Below, one piece after another: positions 1-13,407 of a stretch of 64,000 nucleotides of DNA. The stretch is from Glandiceps talaboti (Eukaryota > Hemichordata > Enteropneusta > Spengelidae), in contig NC_135554.1 in assembly GCF_964340395.1 (NCBI RefSeq), positions 13,058,251 to 13,122,250 of the forward strand, given 5' to 3'. Both the position numbers and the translations under genes were made by a program. The first letter of the stretch is position 1, and each line of letters begins with the position of its first letter. Under the pieces are notes generated by a model, which did no database searches, was not told the origin of the DNA, and saw only the letters and a list, made by a program, of their open reading frames with translations.

Positions 1-1835
1 ATTCTTAGTATAATAGTTTTAATCAAATCTGGACAACATCTTGATGAACGATAGAATAAACAGATATATGTAAGGTTCTATCAAGTGATCAATGCATGCA
101 GAACAATCTCCATGTCTCCGTGTCACTTGTAATTTGTTACTCACAAAACAGCTTTACATATAGACCCAATTTAGAGCTTGGAAGCCATTATCACTAAGAT
201 AAATTGTACCTTAACGTTATCTTTTCATGCTTTTATCCTCTTAGACATTTGATTCCGGAGACAAAAAAGTCAATGAAAATGTATGTTCTCTTTTATCACT
301 ATTCAAGAAAGTGCAAAACAATAAAGGCTGATCCCTACGTATTAAGCAGCAATGGATGCATTTATCCAATACTCTTTACGGAGACAACGTATTATTAGAG
401 ACAGCAGGAATATGAAGATAAATTATGTCTTACATACTTTTCAAAGTTATATTCAAAACATGGTAATGTTTTTTTCGGTATTCGATAAAACGTATAGTCA
501 CATATATTTGCAAATTTGTGACCTTTCTTCAAGGCAATTAATGTCTTGTATACCTAGATAAGATCAGAGTACTTTCTTTGTGCATACGAAATATTGGTTG
601 TATAATATCAACAAGTGGTGTGTTTCTCTTCTCTATGTATGTATGTATGTATGTATGTATGTATGTATGTATGTATGTATGCATGCATGCGTGTATACAT
701 ACATACATACATACATACATACATACATACATACATACATACATACATACATAGAATATATGTATAATAAATTATGATCTATACAGTTGTATATACATAT
801 ATTCTCTGTAGACATTGGTAAGGAAAGGTGTTTGTTTTAGTGATTTCATACGCCCCTAGATTTGAAATCTTTGGCAGATAGTTCAACAAGACATTCTCGA
901 AACGATGCTTCCCATCCTTCATAATGCCTGTCGCATGTATATTATTGGTTTACTGTCAAGCGCAATCTTTTTTATAGACACTAATACATTTACGACATTG
1001 AAATATAACAAGGGGAATATACAAACATTATCCCCGGGGTACCTTTAATTCCAAGGGTTCCTTTTGAGATAAGTAATTGAAAGCTATACATTATGTTACG
1101 AGGTATAACGTGGTAACATGGCGTAACTTCTATTTCCAAGTTTGCACTAGGTGGCCGTGGGACGAACCTTTAATTTTTTTTCTGACAGATGCTCAAGAAT
1201 GTATTATTAAAGTAAAGCTGAATTGATATGACTCGAGTATCGGTCGTGAAGTTGTCAGCAGACAATATAGAGGTTTAGATACACGTTAGAAGGCGTATAT
1301 TTGCGGCAGGATCATCGTGCATGCGTACACGTATTTGACGTGTACAATGTTGTGTCTAGTTACGCGTTCAGAACACAAACGTCAAACGTGAAAGACACTT
1401 GAATGTGCACGCACGCGTTGAGATCGTCTGTCTAGAAGGCCAAACACATGACATTGTTTTCGGTATTTGTCGGTCATTTTTCCTGCAACTACCAAAACGA
1501 AAAACCGAACAAATAGTTTACAGGTATACGTTGATGTAAGAAATATGACATTTTAATAACAGAAGAAAAGTGACAAAAACTTAACACATTTGTACAGCTA
1601 CGTGTAAACCGCCATTTTGACGTAGCATCGTCTGAATGATTATATTGATATCGTACGCCTGGGTTGATTCGAATCTCATGACTGTGACGATACGCTTATA
1701 GTACACATGTAAATACGCGCATCTAAACTTGTCTACTGTACGGCACTGTTACAGATACGTCCTTTCAATATATGCGTAAAGTATAGGGACCAAATTACGA
1801 CTGACAGTGACTATATTGTACAGTCACATGAAAGA
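1..1835. other. Intergenic, no gene seen (apart from the hairpin at 633-752)
   Basis: AT-rich non-coding DNA. 1300-1430 is richer in CpG and ACGT-type motifs (TTTGACGTGTACA, CACGCACGCGTTG), but I see no promoter I can defend. Confidence 0.6.
633..752. repeat. (TATG)n-GCATGCATGC-(ATAC)n inverted microsatellite
   Basis: A (TATG)n tract at 634-680 is followed by a GCATGCATGC centre and then (ATAC)n to 752, its reverse complement. The whole block can fold on itself. The right flank AGAATATATGTATAATAAATTATG is shared with 30809-30850. Confidence 0.95.
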
Positions 1836-1839
1836 TATA

Positions 1840-2840
1840 CCGGAGTTTTCCGAAAACTAGCCCTGGGCTATTCGGAAAATCAGCAAATTCGGAACCACAA
1901 CAGAGGAACTAAATAGAAGCTCAGGGCGATTATTTGGCAGTCAACACTCAACAGCCATGTGGCTATATCATTGCTAATGGGGACATACCAGTTTAGGGAC
2001 ACAACAATTAGGAAGACAAGAATAATAATTTCATTTTATAATAATTCAAATATATCAAATGAAACATTTCATTTGCTATCATTCTATCAGCATTGATTGT
2101 ATTGTTGCGTCGATGCCTCAAAAATAACCATTACAAATAGAATAGAATTGTCAATTGACTGAAACCAAGCATGTCAACTTTATATTTATCATCATAAAGT
2201 GGATATTGTTCAACTAAAAATAGTGTACGTCTGAATATACAGATTCAAAGGCATGATTCAATGTTTCACATTAGCGGGACTTGGGACCACAAATTCTTTT
2301 AGCAGGACCACTGCATTTTTTTCATCACTGGTCCGGGGACCACCAGTTCACAAAATGATTTGTTCACCCTGGATAAACTTTACATTAGCTTTGTAACGAT
2401 CGTTAAATCTCCATGAACTCATTTATACATGACATTACACATTACTTCAACTCTCACTCGATGTAATTCACTTTGTGTGCACACTCACCATGAAAATTAC
2501 CCTGACCTATTTTTAGACCCAGTGTGTCGCATTGACAGTGACGTCTGCGGGTCTCCATGAGTCATCTGCCGACTTGTTGATCGATCTCAGCAGAAAGGTG
2601 TATGTACCTACCTTCACGATCACATTCTCCTCGTGTAAAAAAACATCCATTTTTTATTGGCACTCTAAGTTTATGATTTTTTTTTCAACGGAACATTCGA
2701 ACTAAATAAAAACTAACGTTACCAATATAACAAGGCAAAATTCTTGCCGTAGTGAATCTGAAAAACCCATAAGACGCCCACCCGCCAAATGATCGCCAAT
2801 GGGCAACTTTTCGGATGTGCTTGTTTTCGGAAAACTCCGG
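1840..2840. mobile_element. Non-autonomous DNA-transposon-like element with perfect 18-bp inverted termini
   Basis: CCGGAGTTTTCCGAAAAC at 1840-1857 is the exact reverse complement of GTTTTCGGAAAACTCCGG at 2823-2840. Both ends are flanked directly by TATA (1836-1839 and 2841-2844), which could be a target duplication or part of the terminus. The 1,001-bp interior has no long ORF, so the element would need a transposase from elsewhere. I cannot assign a superfamily. Confidence 0.75.
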
Positions 2841-3136
2841 TATAACTATATTGTCCTAGGTGTCCATAGGGGTACCATTAGTTCATTATATATGTCAAGG
2901 CCTGGGGATATCCAGCAAGGTCAGATCTGCCAAGGTACATCCGTACATTAGGTCGGAAGAAATTGATTTCAACAACTCCAAGAAACGACAATGACCGATG
3001 TCCCTCTAGAATTTCAAAACAGGAAAGAATTTGCTATTGAAAAGCAAACACTATTTGATTGTATACAATATTGAATATTCTCTGATTATCACAGAGCAAT
3101 ATTTTTTTATTTTTTTAACATAAAATATATTTCAGA

Positions 3137-3139
<3 letters not shown>

Positions 3140-3190
<51 letters not shown>
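3140..3190. repeat. (TA)n microsatellite
   Basis: Pure AT dinucleotide array of about 50 bp. Confidence 0.95.
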
Positions 3191-3192
<2 letters not shown>

Positions 3193-4676
3193 TCTGAGGA
3201 TTAATGAAGTAATTAAAAAATTAAAACATCGCAATCATGTACGGTACAGTGCCACTGATGCACGCATGGGCCGTTATGTCTGCTTGAAACAGTAACTTGA
3301 AGACGCAATGCTTTTACGTTCGAATATTCCACACTATTTACAGTAAGTGATGGCACATTTTGGTCAATACAACTTGCGATGTAGATACGTCATAGTCGAT
3401 AACGTTCTTAGCACATACCTTTTTCATCTTTAGCGATAAATAACACTTATAATCAGGAAGTGACAGATTTTAACTGGTCGGTTTTTATATAACATTTGTG
3501 AATTATTTTAAATGAGTCGGTTTTTATGATTAGTGTTGGTTATGTTTTTCCTGTGTTTGTGTGTTGTTATTTTCTTTCCTTATTTATTTACTTTTGTAGT
3601 TTTTAACTTCAATCTGTAGAATGCGCTGAGACGGACGTGTATCTCATTTTTCACAACAAATAAATAACAATAATAAATAACTAATCATGGCCAATCAAAA
3701 GCTATGGTGCACCTTTGTGCTCAGAAAGGATTACTCCAGGGTGGCTCATAGACCGCATATCTTCCAGGGTTGAACACATGTTGTTGGTTTCATTTATTGC
3801 TGTCCCCGTTTTTCCCCATCCGTCTAATGCGTATTAAGTATTCATGCGTCATATGGCCAATCCGTCACATTTAGCCATACAGAATAGCCATTCATTTGTA
3901 AACGTCTGTTGTCATGCTTATATTGGTGTTTGATAAGTGTATTGTTTACAATGAAAGCTTGTTTGACTCTCGCTTTGTCACATGTAAAGCTTTTAACACA
4001 CGTAGAGCTTTGATCTTACCGAATGCAATATGCTTACGATATTGTACATCAGTTGTATAAATTGTCATATCAACTTATGCAGCTAATAGATTCATCCCCT
4101 GATCACACACGTACCATACTCACCACAAGTAATACAGGAAGCTTCATAAGAAATGTTCGACACTATCTAAACGTTCCCTGATGTAGAAAAATGCGCGGCA
4201 AATATATTGGTCTTACCCTGTTTACGTGCTATTTTGTGAGATTTGGTGCATTTAGTTACCTGTTGGTCGCAAAATTTCGAGCTATCTGCTACACGACAAA
4301 TTATATGCATACAATTTGACGCTGACATAAAAACCCTTGAGTGTATATTAATGAACGGGTGAGGCAAAACATGATGAAATATTCAAATTAATTTCCAGTT
4401 TGGTTTGGTTTGGGATCATTTGCATTTCATAAGTAATGGCTGACTTGAGATGATTTATACTCTGTGTATAGTATTGCCATTAGTTCTGCATGATCAAGAA
4501 TATTGTAGTAATAGAGGTCTCACTGTCTGAACAATATACAACATTGGGAAAAGAAGACTTGGTTTAATTCACATTATATTCACTTTTACGAAACAAACAA
4601 ATAAGGAATAGGAACAAAGGCGACTGAGAAAATTTGGATATGAAGATCAACATATTGAATAATGAATTCTTTGTTA

Positions 4677-5216
<540 letters not shown>

Positions 5217-5980
5217 GTGGTTGGTTTCTTGATTGGAACGTTGGTGATTGGTTAGTCAGTGTGGTAGGTAATTTGTTTAAAGGTGATTCAAAATGCTCAC
5301 ATTCACTATTGCTAATTTGCTAGACGACATGTTTGTGAAATACATTCTGGTTTTAAAACTTTTCAAAAGCGTCTGCAAACACCTTAAAATGACCTTTTTT
5401 CAGTCACTTCCCTTCGGATTTACTTCGAGAGTTTTCGGGTATTTCCGGTCCCACCTAGACCACGGGATTTTATGACGTATAAAGGGAAAAAAGGGAACTT
5501 GGTAACATGGGAGAAATGCGTTCCCAAAGATAATTGCAGGGTTGATGGACAGATGGCCATAAGATATAGTCACTGTACATGTACGGTATGTGTCAATGTA
5601 ACATTTATTAAAACTATAGAAACAATTATGACTAATCGAAAATGGGTTTACTGTTTTTTTTTGTCCCTTGTGTTTGACAATATAATCGTACAATATGATA
5701 TGTGGTTACTTTGAAACGTAAAAGTTGTATGAAAAATGTAGAGGCATGCATGTGTTATGCGAGGTTACAATTATACGTTGTCGGCACCAAGATCACAACT
5801 TAACAGCATTCGTGAAAAATATACACATTCAACAGTCGTCATCTTGAGTCGTATCCGGTACAGAGCGTGGTTGTTAGTTTTAACTCACTGAAGACGAGTA
5901 GACAAATGCCATGTCCCATAGGGGTAATGCCAGAATGATAACCTCCCCTTGTAAATAGATATAGACGTGCGTCACTCACG

Positions 5981-6772
5981 TGGCATTAACCATGTAACGG
6001 TGTTAATGCATTCTATATCTCTTTATCAGAGAAAGGCATTTATGTATATATGTCTTATGACTTGGGCGTTTATTAACCAGCCGCTTTAAGCGCCTTATTA
6101 CCCAGTTTAATCGCTCCTGTATAATTGTTATCAATTTATTCTAATTAGTCTATCATCATTTATAAATAACTTTTTTTTTCTTTCATTGTAGTAATAGGTT
6201 CTCTGTAGATACCATCCACTAAATAATAAACACCAGATGTACATTGCATTTGTGTGTTATTGATGTTGAAGGTCAATTGATTATTCCCAACCATTCGCCA
6301 TGGTCAAGAGTGTTGACACCGATACGAAAGGTCATACATCACGGATAACATTGCTCTGGCCTGGGAGGAGAGGAATTGCTGAAGTTGTTTTGGCATATCA
6401 TTGAATTATTAAAGTTATTTTTTCAATCGCTCATAACGTAGTCAGTCTTAGTGGATACTGTTGCGGTCAAGGAACTTTAGCTAAGTTCTGTTGGCTATGA
6501 AGTACTAGACCATGTTGGTTGATATCGATGTATCTATACAGTATAGATTTTTCTATGGGTTGCCGTGTATGCCATTGCTTACGTAGGTTTGGTATAACGT
6601 GTAATCGTTTATTAGTTAAATATGTAGAACGCAGCTCGAATCTTCGACTAAGTTTATATTTAAGCGAGCTGGTTTTTTTAACAGACAAAAACTGTATTAT
6701 ATCAGAAGTTATTAGCAACTTCCACATTACCAGGTTGTGTGTTTCAACGTACGACTGAATACAGATTGTCCG
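5981..6772 (+). repeat. Tandem duplication of ~0.8 kb, copy 1
   Basis: Begins TGGCATTAACCATGTAACGG and ends CGACTGAATACAGATTGTCCG, where copy 2 starts immediately. Relative to copy 2 it lacks two short blocks (near 6090 and 6110) and carries a few substitutions. No convincing ORF or inverted terminus; the shared open frames are not conserved as coding. Confidence 0.85.
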
Positions 6773-7614
6773 TGGCATTAACCATGTAACGGTGTTAATG
6801 CATTCTATATCTCTTTATCAGAGAAAGGAATTTATGTATATATGTCTTATGACTTGGGCGTTTATTAACCAGCCGTTTAATATTAAGCGTCTTATTACCC
6901 AGTTTAATCGACAGATGTGTAACAACACAATATCGCTCCTGTATAATTGTTATCAACTTATTCTAATTAGTCTATCATCATTTATAAATAACTTTTTTTT
7001 CTTTCATTGTAGTAATAGGTTCTCTGTAGATACCATCCACTAAATAATAAACACCAGATGTACATTGCATTTGTGTGTTATTGATGTTGAAGGTCAATTG
7101 ATTATTCCCAACCATTCGTCATGGTCAAGAGTATTGACACCGATACGAAAGGTCATACATCACGGATAACATTGCTCTGGCCTGGGAGGAGAGGAATTGC
7201 TAAAGTTGTTTTGGCATATCATTGAATTATTAAAGTTATTTTTTTCAATCGCTCATAACGTAGTCAGTCTTAGTGGATACTGCTGCGGTCAACGAACTTT
7301 AGCGAAGTTCTGTTGGCTATGAAATTCAAAGTACTAGACCATGTTGATCGATATCGATGTATCCATAGTATATATTTTTCTATGGATTGCCGTGTATGCC
7401 ATTGCTTACGTAGGTTTTATATTGATTATCTCTAAAACGTGTAATCGTTTATTAGTTAAATATGTAGAACGCAGCTCGAATCTTCGACTAGGTTTATATT
7501 TAAGCGAGCGGGGTTTTTTTTAACAGACAAAAATTGTGTTATATCAGAAGTCATTATCAACTTCCACATTACCAGGCTCTGGGTTTCAACGTACGACTGA
7601 ATACAGATTGTCCG
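6773..7614 (+). repeat. Tandem duplication of ~0.8 kb, copy 2
   Basis: Same start and end motifs as copy 1, head to tail with no spacer. It contains extra ATTAA and CGACAGATGTGTAACAACAC blocks and an extra AAATTC block (7322), which may be the ancestral state. High identity indicates a fairly recent duplication. Confidence 0.85.
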
Positions 7615-8137
7615 ATTTAATAACTATGGTAAGATGTTAAACATTTTCTTTTTACGATATAAGTACATGTTGTCGGCCGTTGACATGAGCCTCACGGCAA
7701 TGTTTCCATGTTGTATTATACAAATGTGTATTATACAAACGCCTCAAATTTTTTTTGTATGAATAACACTTCTTGTTTTGAGGATTTCTATCGCCTACAC
7801 TGACTTTCACAAACATATTAGCTTTCATCCGCAAAGGAGGGCTGTTGCAACTATTCAACCAGATCACGAACAGCAGGATGTGGAAAGCAGGACTTGTATG
7901 CCAGGAACTCAACTGTGTATGTTGTTCAACTCGAAGACAACGGCCCCTAAGTGATTGCGTTAATATAATGATATATGTAGGATATGATGTCTGCGTTCTT
8001 TAAATTGTTTCCTCAAATTTTCTTTTTCTTCTCCTCGACACACACGGACAGCTTTACTCTAACCTAAAGGTTAATGTTTCGATGACGAAGTATGTTAAAA
8101 GCATTTTTGTATGACTGACGCGCCGAACACATTGATT

Positions 8138-8428
8138 ATGCATTAAGCTATTCATATCAAACTGCTTTCAGCTAGTTTTTTTTTTTTAAATTTTGCAAAT
8201 ATAACTATTTCTAAACTGTACGATTTGTATTTTATGATTGATCAGGGTTTGGAAATGGGGATGAGCGTCTAGGGAAGCAAGGTACATGCATTAGGCTATT
8301 CCAATCAAACTGCTTTCAGCCATTTCTAGTTTGTTTAAATTTTGCAAATATAGCTATTTCTAAACTGTACGATTTGTATTTTATGATTGAGTTTGGAAAT
8401 GGAGATTAGCGTCTAGGGAAGCAAGGTA
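8138..8428 (+). repeat. Tandem duplication, ~145-bp unit
   Basis: ATGCATTAAGCTATTC...AACTGCTTTCAGC...AAATTTTGCAAATAT...GCGTCTAGGGAAGCAAGGTA occurs at 8138-8284 and again at 8285-8428 with small indels. No coding potential. Confidence 0.8.
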
Positions 8429-8620
8429 TCTGACGTTGCCAGTGGACCGCTCCTACTACGAAATATTAATGTGAGCAATTAAAAATAAACATTCCCCAAT
8501 GGGAAACTTTTTAAATTCAAGTCTCGAATGGTGCGTATATGTATTTATACAATATACAATTTATATTTCTGTAATATTGAATGTAATTGCATTGAATAGA
8601 TTCAATGCTATTTTAACTGG

Positions 8621-8621
<1 letters not shown>

Positions 8622-8712
<91 letters not shown>

Positions 8713-8893
8713 TTGGTAGTACTGGAACTCTTTCTTGGGTGTAGTTTATAGTTTATTCCATGGCTGTAGTTTTTAAAAAAAACACTAGGTAGGTAGGTAG
8801 GTAGGTAGGTAGGTAGGTAGGTAGATACATATAAAGGTGAAAATGACAAATCACGACATACATACATACATACATACATACATACATACATAC
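8622..8893. repeat. (AT)n, (TAGG)n and (CATA)n microsatellites
   Basis: (AT)n at 8622-8708, (TAGG)n at 8788-8823 and (CATA)n at 8858-8893, separated by a SINE fragment and short unique sequence. Confidence 0.95.
8709..8746 (+). mobile_element. SINE fragment after an AT array
   Basis: AGTTTTGGTAGTACTGGAACT followed by CTTTCTTGGGTGTAG matches the minus-strand SINE at 11093-11245. It starts directly at the end of (AT)n 8622-8708, the same arrangement relative to an AT array. Confidence 0.5.
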
Positions 8894-10375
8894 GAAAAAG
8901 TGCTTATTCATACTAGTAGAAGCATATCTGGCTGAAAACAGGCTTAATATTAAGGTCGATGAAAGTCGTATATACATTTGAGAGGGTAAGCTTTGGCGTA
9001 CATTTAAGATTCCCTTAGGTTTCTAACCGTGAGAAAAAAAGCGTAAAGCGCAATGCGTATTCTCATTTATGTAATCAGACCACCCAAACTGACAAATGTC
9101 AGGCTTTGCATTTCTTAACACCATTCGAATGTGCTGATCATTGAACCTCAAAGAAAGAAGTATTTTATGTCAGAATTATTTTGTGGAAATAGCCATTACA
9201 TATGCAGGATACCGTAAAAGTATGATGTCACTTGTATGATGTTATACGTCGGCTCATTTTTCACATCCTTAACAAATACCCAATCTAGCTGCACAATCTT
9301 ACAGCGAGAAAGTCAAATAACTTAAACAAGATAAAATGTACCAACATTATTAGTCAACACATATTTTCTATATTTGTCATGAAGTTTTGACCCTGGTTAA
9401 ATTAAAAAATGATTCAAGAACAACTTCGACAATTTGTACTTGAAGTTGTCATCATCATTATTATCATTATTGGGAAAGCCTTCATATCACCCTTAATGAC
9501 GGTTACTGTAACTCTATGTAATTACATCCTAGTAGGGTATCGGGCTTTGAAGGGTTAATCCATATCCGATGTCAAATATTCTTTCCAAGACATCAATTTT
9601 TGATAAAACACTCGTAGAAGCCATCAGTCAGTAGAATGTGGCATTTATATATGTTTGAAAGGTCGCTACAACACAATTTAATGAAAAATTAATTGAAAAA
9701 AATATAAATATATTCAAGCGGAAGATACGATTAACACTTTGGTGTAATCTTTGTGTGTTGTTCAAGTCATATGATGTGTGCTTTATCTGCACAGATTTTA
9801 TCACACGAAAGGTTATGCTTGGTGGATTGTTAGCTGAGGTCCCCTTTTATCAAGAAAACTTGTTAACCATTTGGACTCAAGGCGATATACTGCTACTGGC
9901 GGTACATATATATTCTAGGATTAAATTGGTGCAGATTTGCAATATTCATGTTATAGCGTATAGTTGCATCCGTAGAGGAAAGTCCATACGGATGACTTCA
10001 CAACGAGGTTTTCGAAATATTAATTCGTTTCATTGAATTGTCTTATCATTTCGGTTAATTTCGTTTATCGTTATTATACTGTTCTACTTCACTGTTCATA
10101 ATTTGTCTCGCCTGTAAATCCCATCATTCACATTGTAGAAAGCAAGCCTGGATGATTTCCCCACAATGCATCGCTCATCGTTCGACTCGAAGGTTGGTAT
10201 AGTTAGGTTGGTAGCGTGACAATTCATTGACCGAATCACTTCGCCCAGTTTAACTCCCTCATCGGCAGTGTTTCGGGGAAAGAAGACATCGTCCACCCGT
10301 AGATACAACGGAAAGCATCGCTTCTAAAACCACATCAGATTTGTTTTACACGCCTTGTATTGTATATATGTGAAG

Positions 10376-10791
10376 ATGGGGTTTATAGAATCGTCAAATA
10401 CGACTCTGATAGCATCAGCATCTGTGGATCAGGTTTTTGACAATTCCACTAATCCGAACAATGACACATCTATTGAAGCACCACCCGTGCAGACTTGGTT
10501 ACCTGTTGTGCTCGCTTACAGCATTACGTTCGTTGTAGGACTTGTTGGGAACGTCCTTGTAATATATTCCATACAGAAATGTAGGCGACTCCAGAACGTA
10601 ACAAACACCTTCCTCGCAAGCCTAGCTGCTGCAGATCTCATTATAATCGCCATCGTTATACCGATTCAAACGCCGGCCTATTTTAGCCGCAAATGGATAA
10701 TGGGCGAATTCCTGTGTAAACTGCTGCCATACCTTACCCTTCTCTCGAGCTCGTGTTCAGTTTTCATGTTGACTGCCCTGAGTGTTGAACG
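10376..10791 (+). CDS. Neuropeptide GPCR (QRFP/RFamide-receptor-like), coding exon 1 (aa 1-139)
   Basis: First coding exon of a class A (rhodopsin-type) receptor at the plasma membrane, expected to bind a peptide and signal through G proteins. The four exons join in frame to 480 aa. Exon 1 gives an extracellular N-terminus with three N-glycosylation sequons (N8, N23, N29), TM1 with GNVLV (N59), TM2 with LAAADL (D87), the TM3 disulfide Cys (C114) and TM3 ending in SVER, the DRY-motif equivalent. The ATG has a purine at -3 (GAAGATGG); an in-frame stop lies at 10325-10327 and no other ATG intervenes. The donor is GTAGGT, splitting the ERY Arg codon (phase 2). Family knowledge: YxxIxYELW at the end of TM5 and a TM6 like that of QRFP receptors suggest an RFamide-type receptor. 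NPFF/SIFamide, TRH or CCK-type receptors are alternatives. The GPCR call is firm; the ligand family is inference. Confidence 0.9.
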
Positions 10792-11026
10792 GTAGGTTTG
10801 CGTTAATTTTCCATATTGCCCACATTCTCTAGACAGTGCATACACTGTACAGTGTTTTACCTATGCGGTCGTTAATGCCACTTATAATGACATGATTTCT
10901 GTATTTGCCATGCCCTGATAACTTGCGTTTTAATTGCATACTTATGATACACTAGACACAAAAATGAAAAGAAACCAAAGTTTGATTTAAATCGCTTTAC
11001 CTCGTATCTGTGGTGTACAAACAGAT

Positions 11027-11032
<6 letters not shown>

Positions 11033-11097
<65 letters not shown>

Positions 11098-11237
11098 ACA
11101 AGGAGTCAGTTGTCTGACGATCGCACTATGCGTGAGACTCCGTGTTACAACCAAGAAAGAGTTCCAGAACCACCAAAACTATTGCGCTCTACCACTGCGG
11201 TATAGAGCACTGTCTTAGCAGATTGATACTCACCGAG

Positions 11238-11309
<72 letters not shown>
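11033..11309. repeat. (AT)n arrays flanking a SINE
   Basis: (AT)n at 11033-11092 and (TA)n at 11239-11309. Confidence 0.95.
11093..11245 (-). mobile_element. tRNA-derived SINE between two AT arrays
   Basis: On the minus strand ACCGCAGTGGTAGAGCGC is a good pol III A box and GGTGGTTCTGGAACTC a degraded B box, followed by an unrelated body. The 153-bp unit lies between two (AT)n arrays (11033-11092 and 11239-11309). A fragment with the same GTTTTGG...CTGGAACTCTTTCTTGG follows the (AT)n at 8709-8746. Confidence 0.6.
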
Positions 11310-11311
<2 letters not shown>

Positions 11312-12455
11312 ATTAGACATGCTTCCATACAAACTTCGTTCATGTGACGGCGTTGCCGATACGTCAAAAATTTGATAGCGCCTTCAGGATAATCTTTTTA
11401 GTAGAGTTCGAAACAAGGATTAATCCACCACAGGCATAGAAGATTTACAACTAGGCCTAGCGTAAGCAATAAATCCCACCAGTTTGCATCTGACGCACGA
11501 TTCGAAACATGATATGAACGTCGGTAAAACCTTTATGTGACGTTCTATGTCGTTAACAAAGCATTTAATTATCTGAGAATAATTAGCAATTTCAAAAAAA
11601 AGACTCAAAAAATAACTAAGGGTTTTACACTGGTACTTTTGTTTTAAAGAGATGCCTACGATATATAACTCTTACAAATTGGTGTGTAATTCAATCAACT
11701 AAAGACGGTACAAACATATATGAAATTGAGAATTTAAGGTTCACGGCGAAGTGACCTCCGTTGTGTCTTCTCTGTGCATGTCTGTCATCAATTTTACAAC
11801 TCTAATCTACTTTGGGATTAACTGGTCTGTAACTTCCGTAATTTCTTATTCATTACATAGAAATAGCTACAGTGTTGATAAATTCTTAGGCTAGTATATT
11901 CAGGAGAGATCAAATACGACAACGTGATGAAACAAAAGTCAATTAATTTTCGAAAAGTGGAGGTAATCTTGATTCAATTACTGACAATGTTTAGGTATAA
12001 GATGTTGATGTGGAGGTTCATGTTTCGGCTTGATACTGTCCGATTGGCCTTTTGTCGGCGACGTGACTCTAACGCCTGTAGGACTAATAAAATGATCTCT
12101 TGGAATGTATTAAGGAAATTGCGTGTGGACTGATCGGAAATGAGCACGAGATACAAACCGACTTTGTGACTTAGTGCCATGTGAAGACTTATTGGTACGA
12201 CATTTTCAACTACCGATTCACGTCCTGTTATATATTATATAAACCTCTTTAATCAACGGAACATTGAACATGGTACATTCGTTATAGTCTCCAATGCCTC
12301 ATCTCTAATTGGTCCACCTCGCTTGGTGCCCACATATTTTGCTGTATATCTACAGAACTTAAACTTCGCCTGCAGTTTTACCTTATCTATTCTCTTTAAA
12401 AACTCCCACAGTCTGTAAGCCGACCCATGTGTCTAGGCGTTTCAATAGACACACA

Positions 12456-12591
<136 letters not shown>

Positions 12592-13283
12592 CTGCGACAT
12601 TTAGTACACGTTAAGGTTTTTTTTAATAATCTACTCTATAAGGACTGCAACATTTTTATGAGACCAATAGGTCAACTGAGTAGTGTGTCATGTCAGCTCC
12701 GAGTGACAGTGGCTATTCATAGTTAGATATACAAATGATAAATACGTTTCCTGTGTGGAAACAGCTACACGTTTGTGTATCGCATACTTTGTATGTCCCT
12801 TTACCGACAAAAATCAAATATTTTTAACATTTTCTACTGTACTCCTCGTAGTTTCGAGAGTCACAAATACAAACAACAAGGCTAACAAACCAAAGGCGAG
12901 GCAAAATAAATCATTGAACGCCATATTTATCATTAATTCGACAGTAAATTCCCAACATTATATTTATTTATAATCTAACGTCATTCTGTTTTACTCAAAT
13001 ACACTCAACTAGACAACACATCTGACATACCGTGTGCTGGCAATAGTGACGGACATTTAAGTATTTTGTCAAATGTTAATAAATTCAACCGCCAAGGGTG
13101 ATTAGTACATGATTCATCGATGTCGTTGATATTGAATATTTAACATGCGTATTACGTAATTGTGGAACAACCATGCCATAGTGTTGTTGGGTATCCTAGT
13201 AAATTGATCTTAAACGACAGTGACACTAAGTCTTACGTGATGTGTATTATATCAACGAACAACCCGCTCTGTCTGTCTGCCCC

Positions 13284-13407
<124 letters not shown>

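Noticed and set aside
6519-7523. Shared frame in the 0.8-kb duplication (CNRLLVKYVERSSNLRL) as a conserved peptide
   Set aside because: The identity reflects DNA duplication. The frames differ upstream and downstream by indels, so there is no sign of coding constraint.
9755-10308. ORFs just upstream of GPCR exon 1
   Set aside because: No coding character, and the minus-strand frame is antisense to the probable 5' region.
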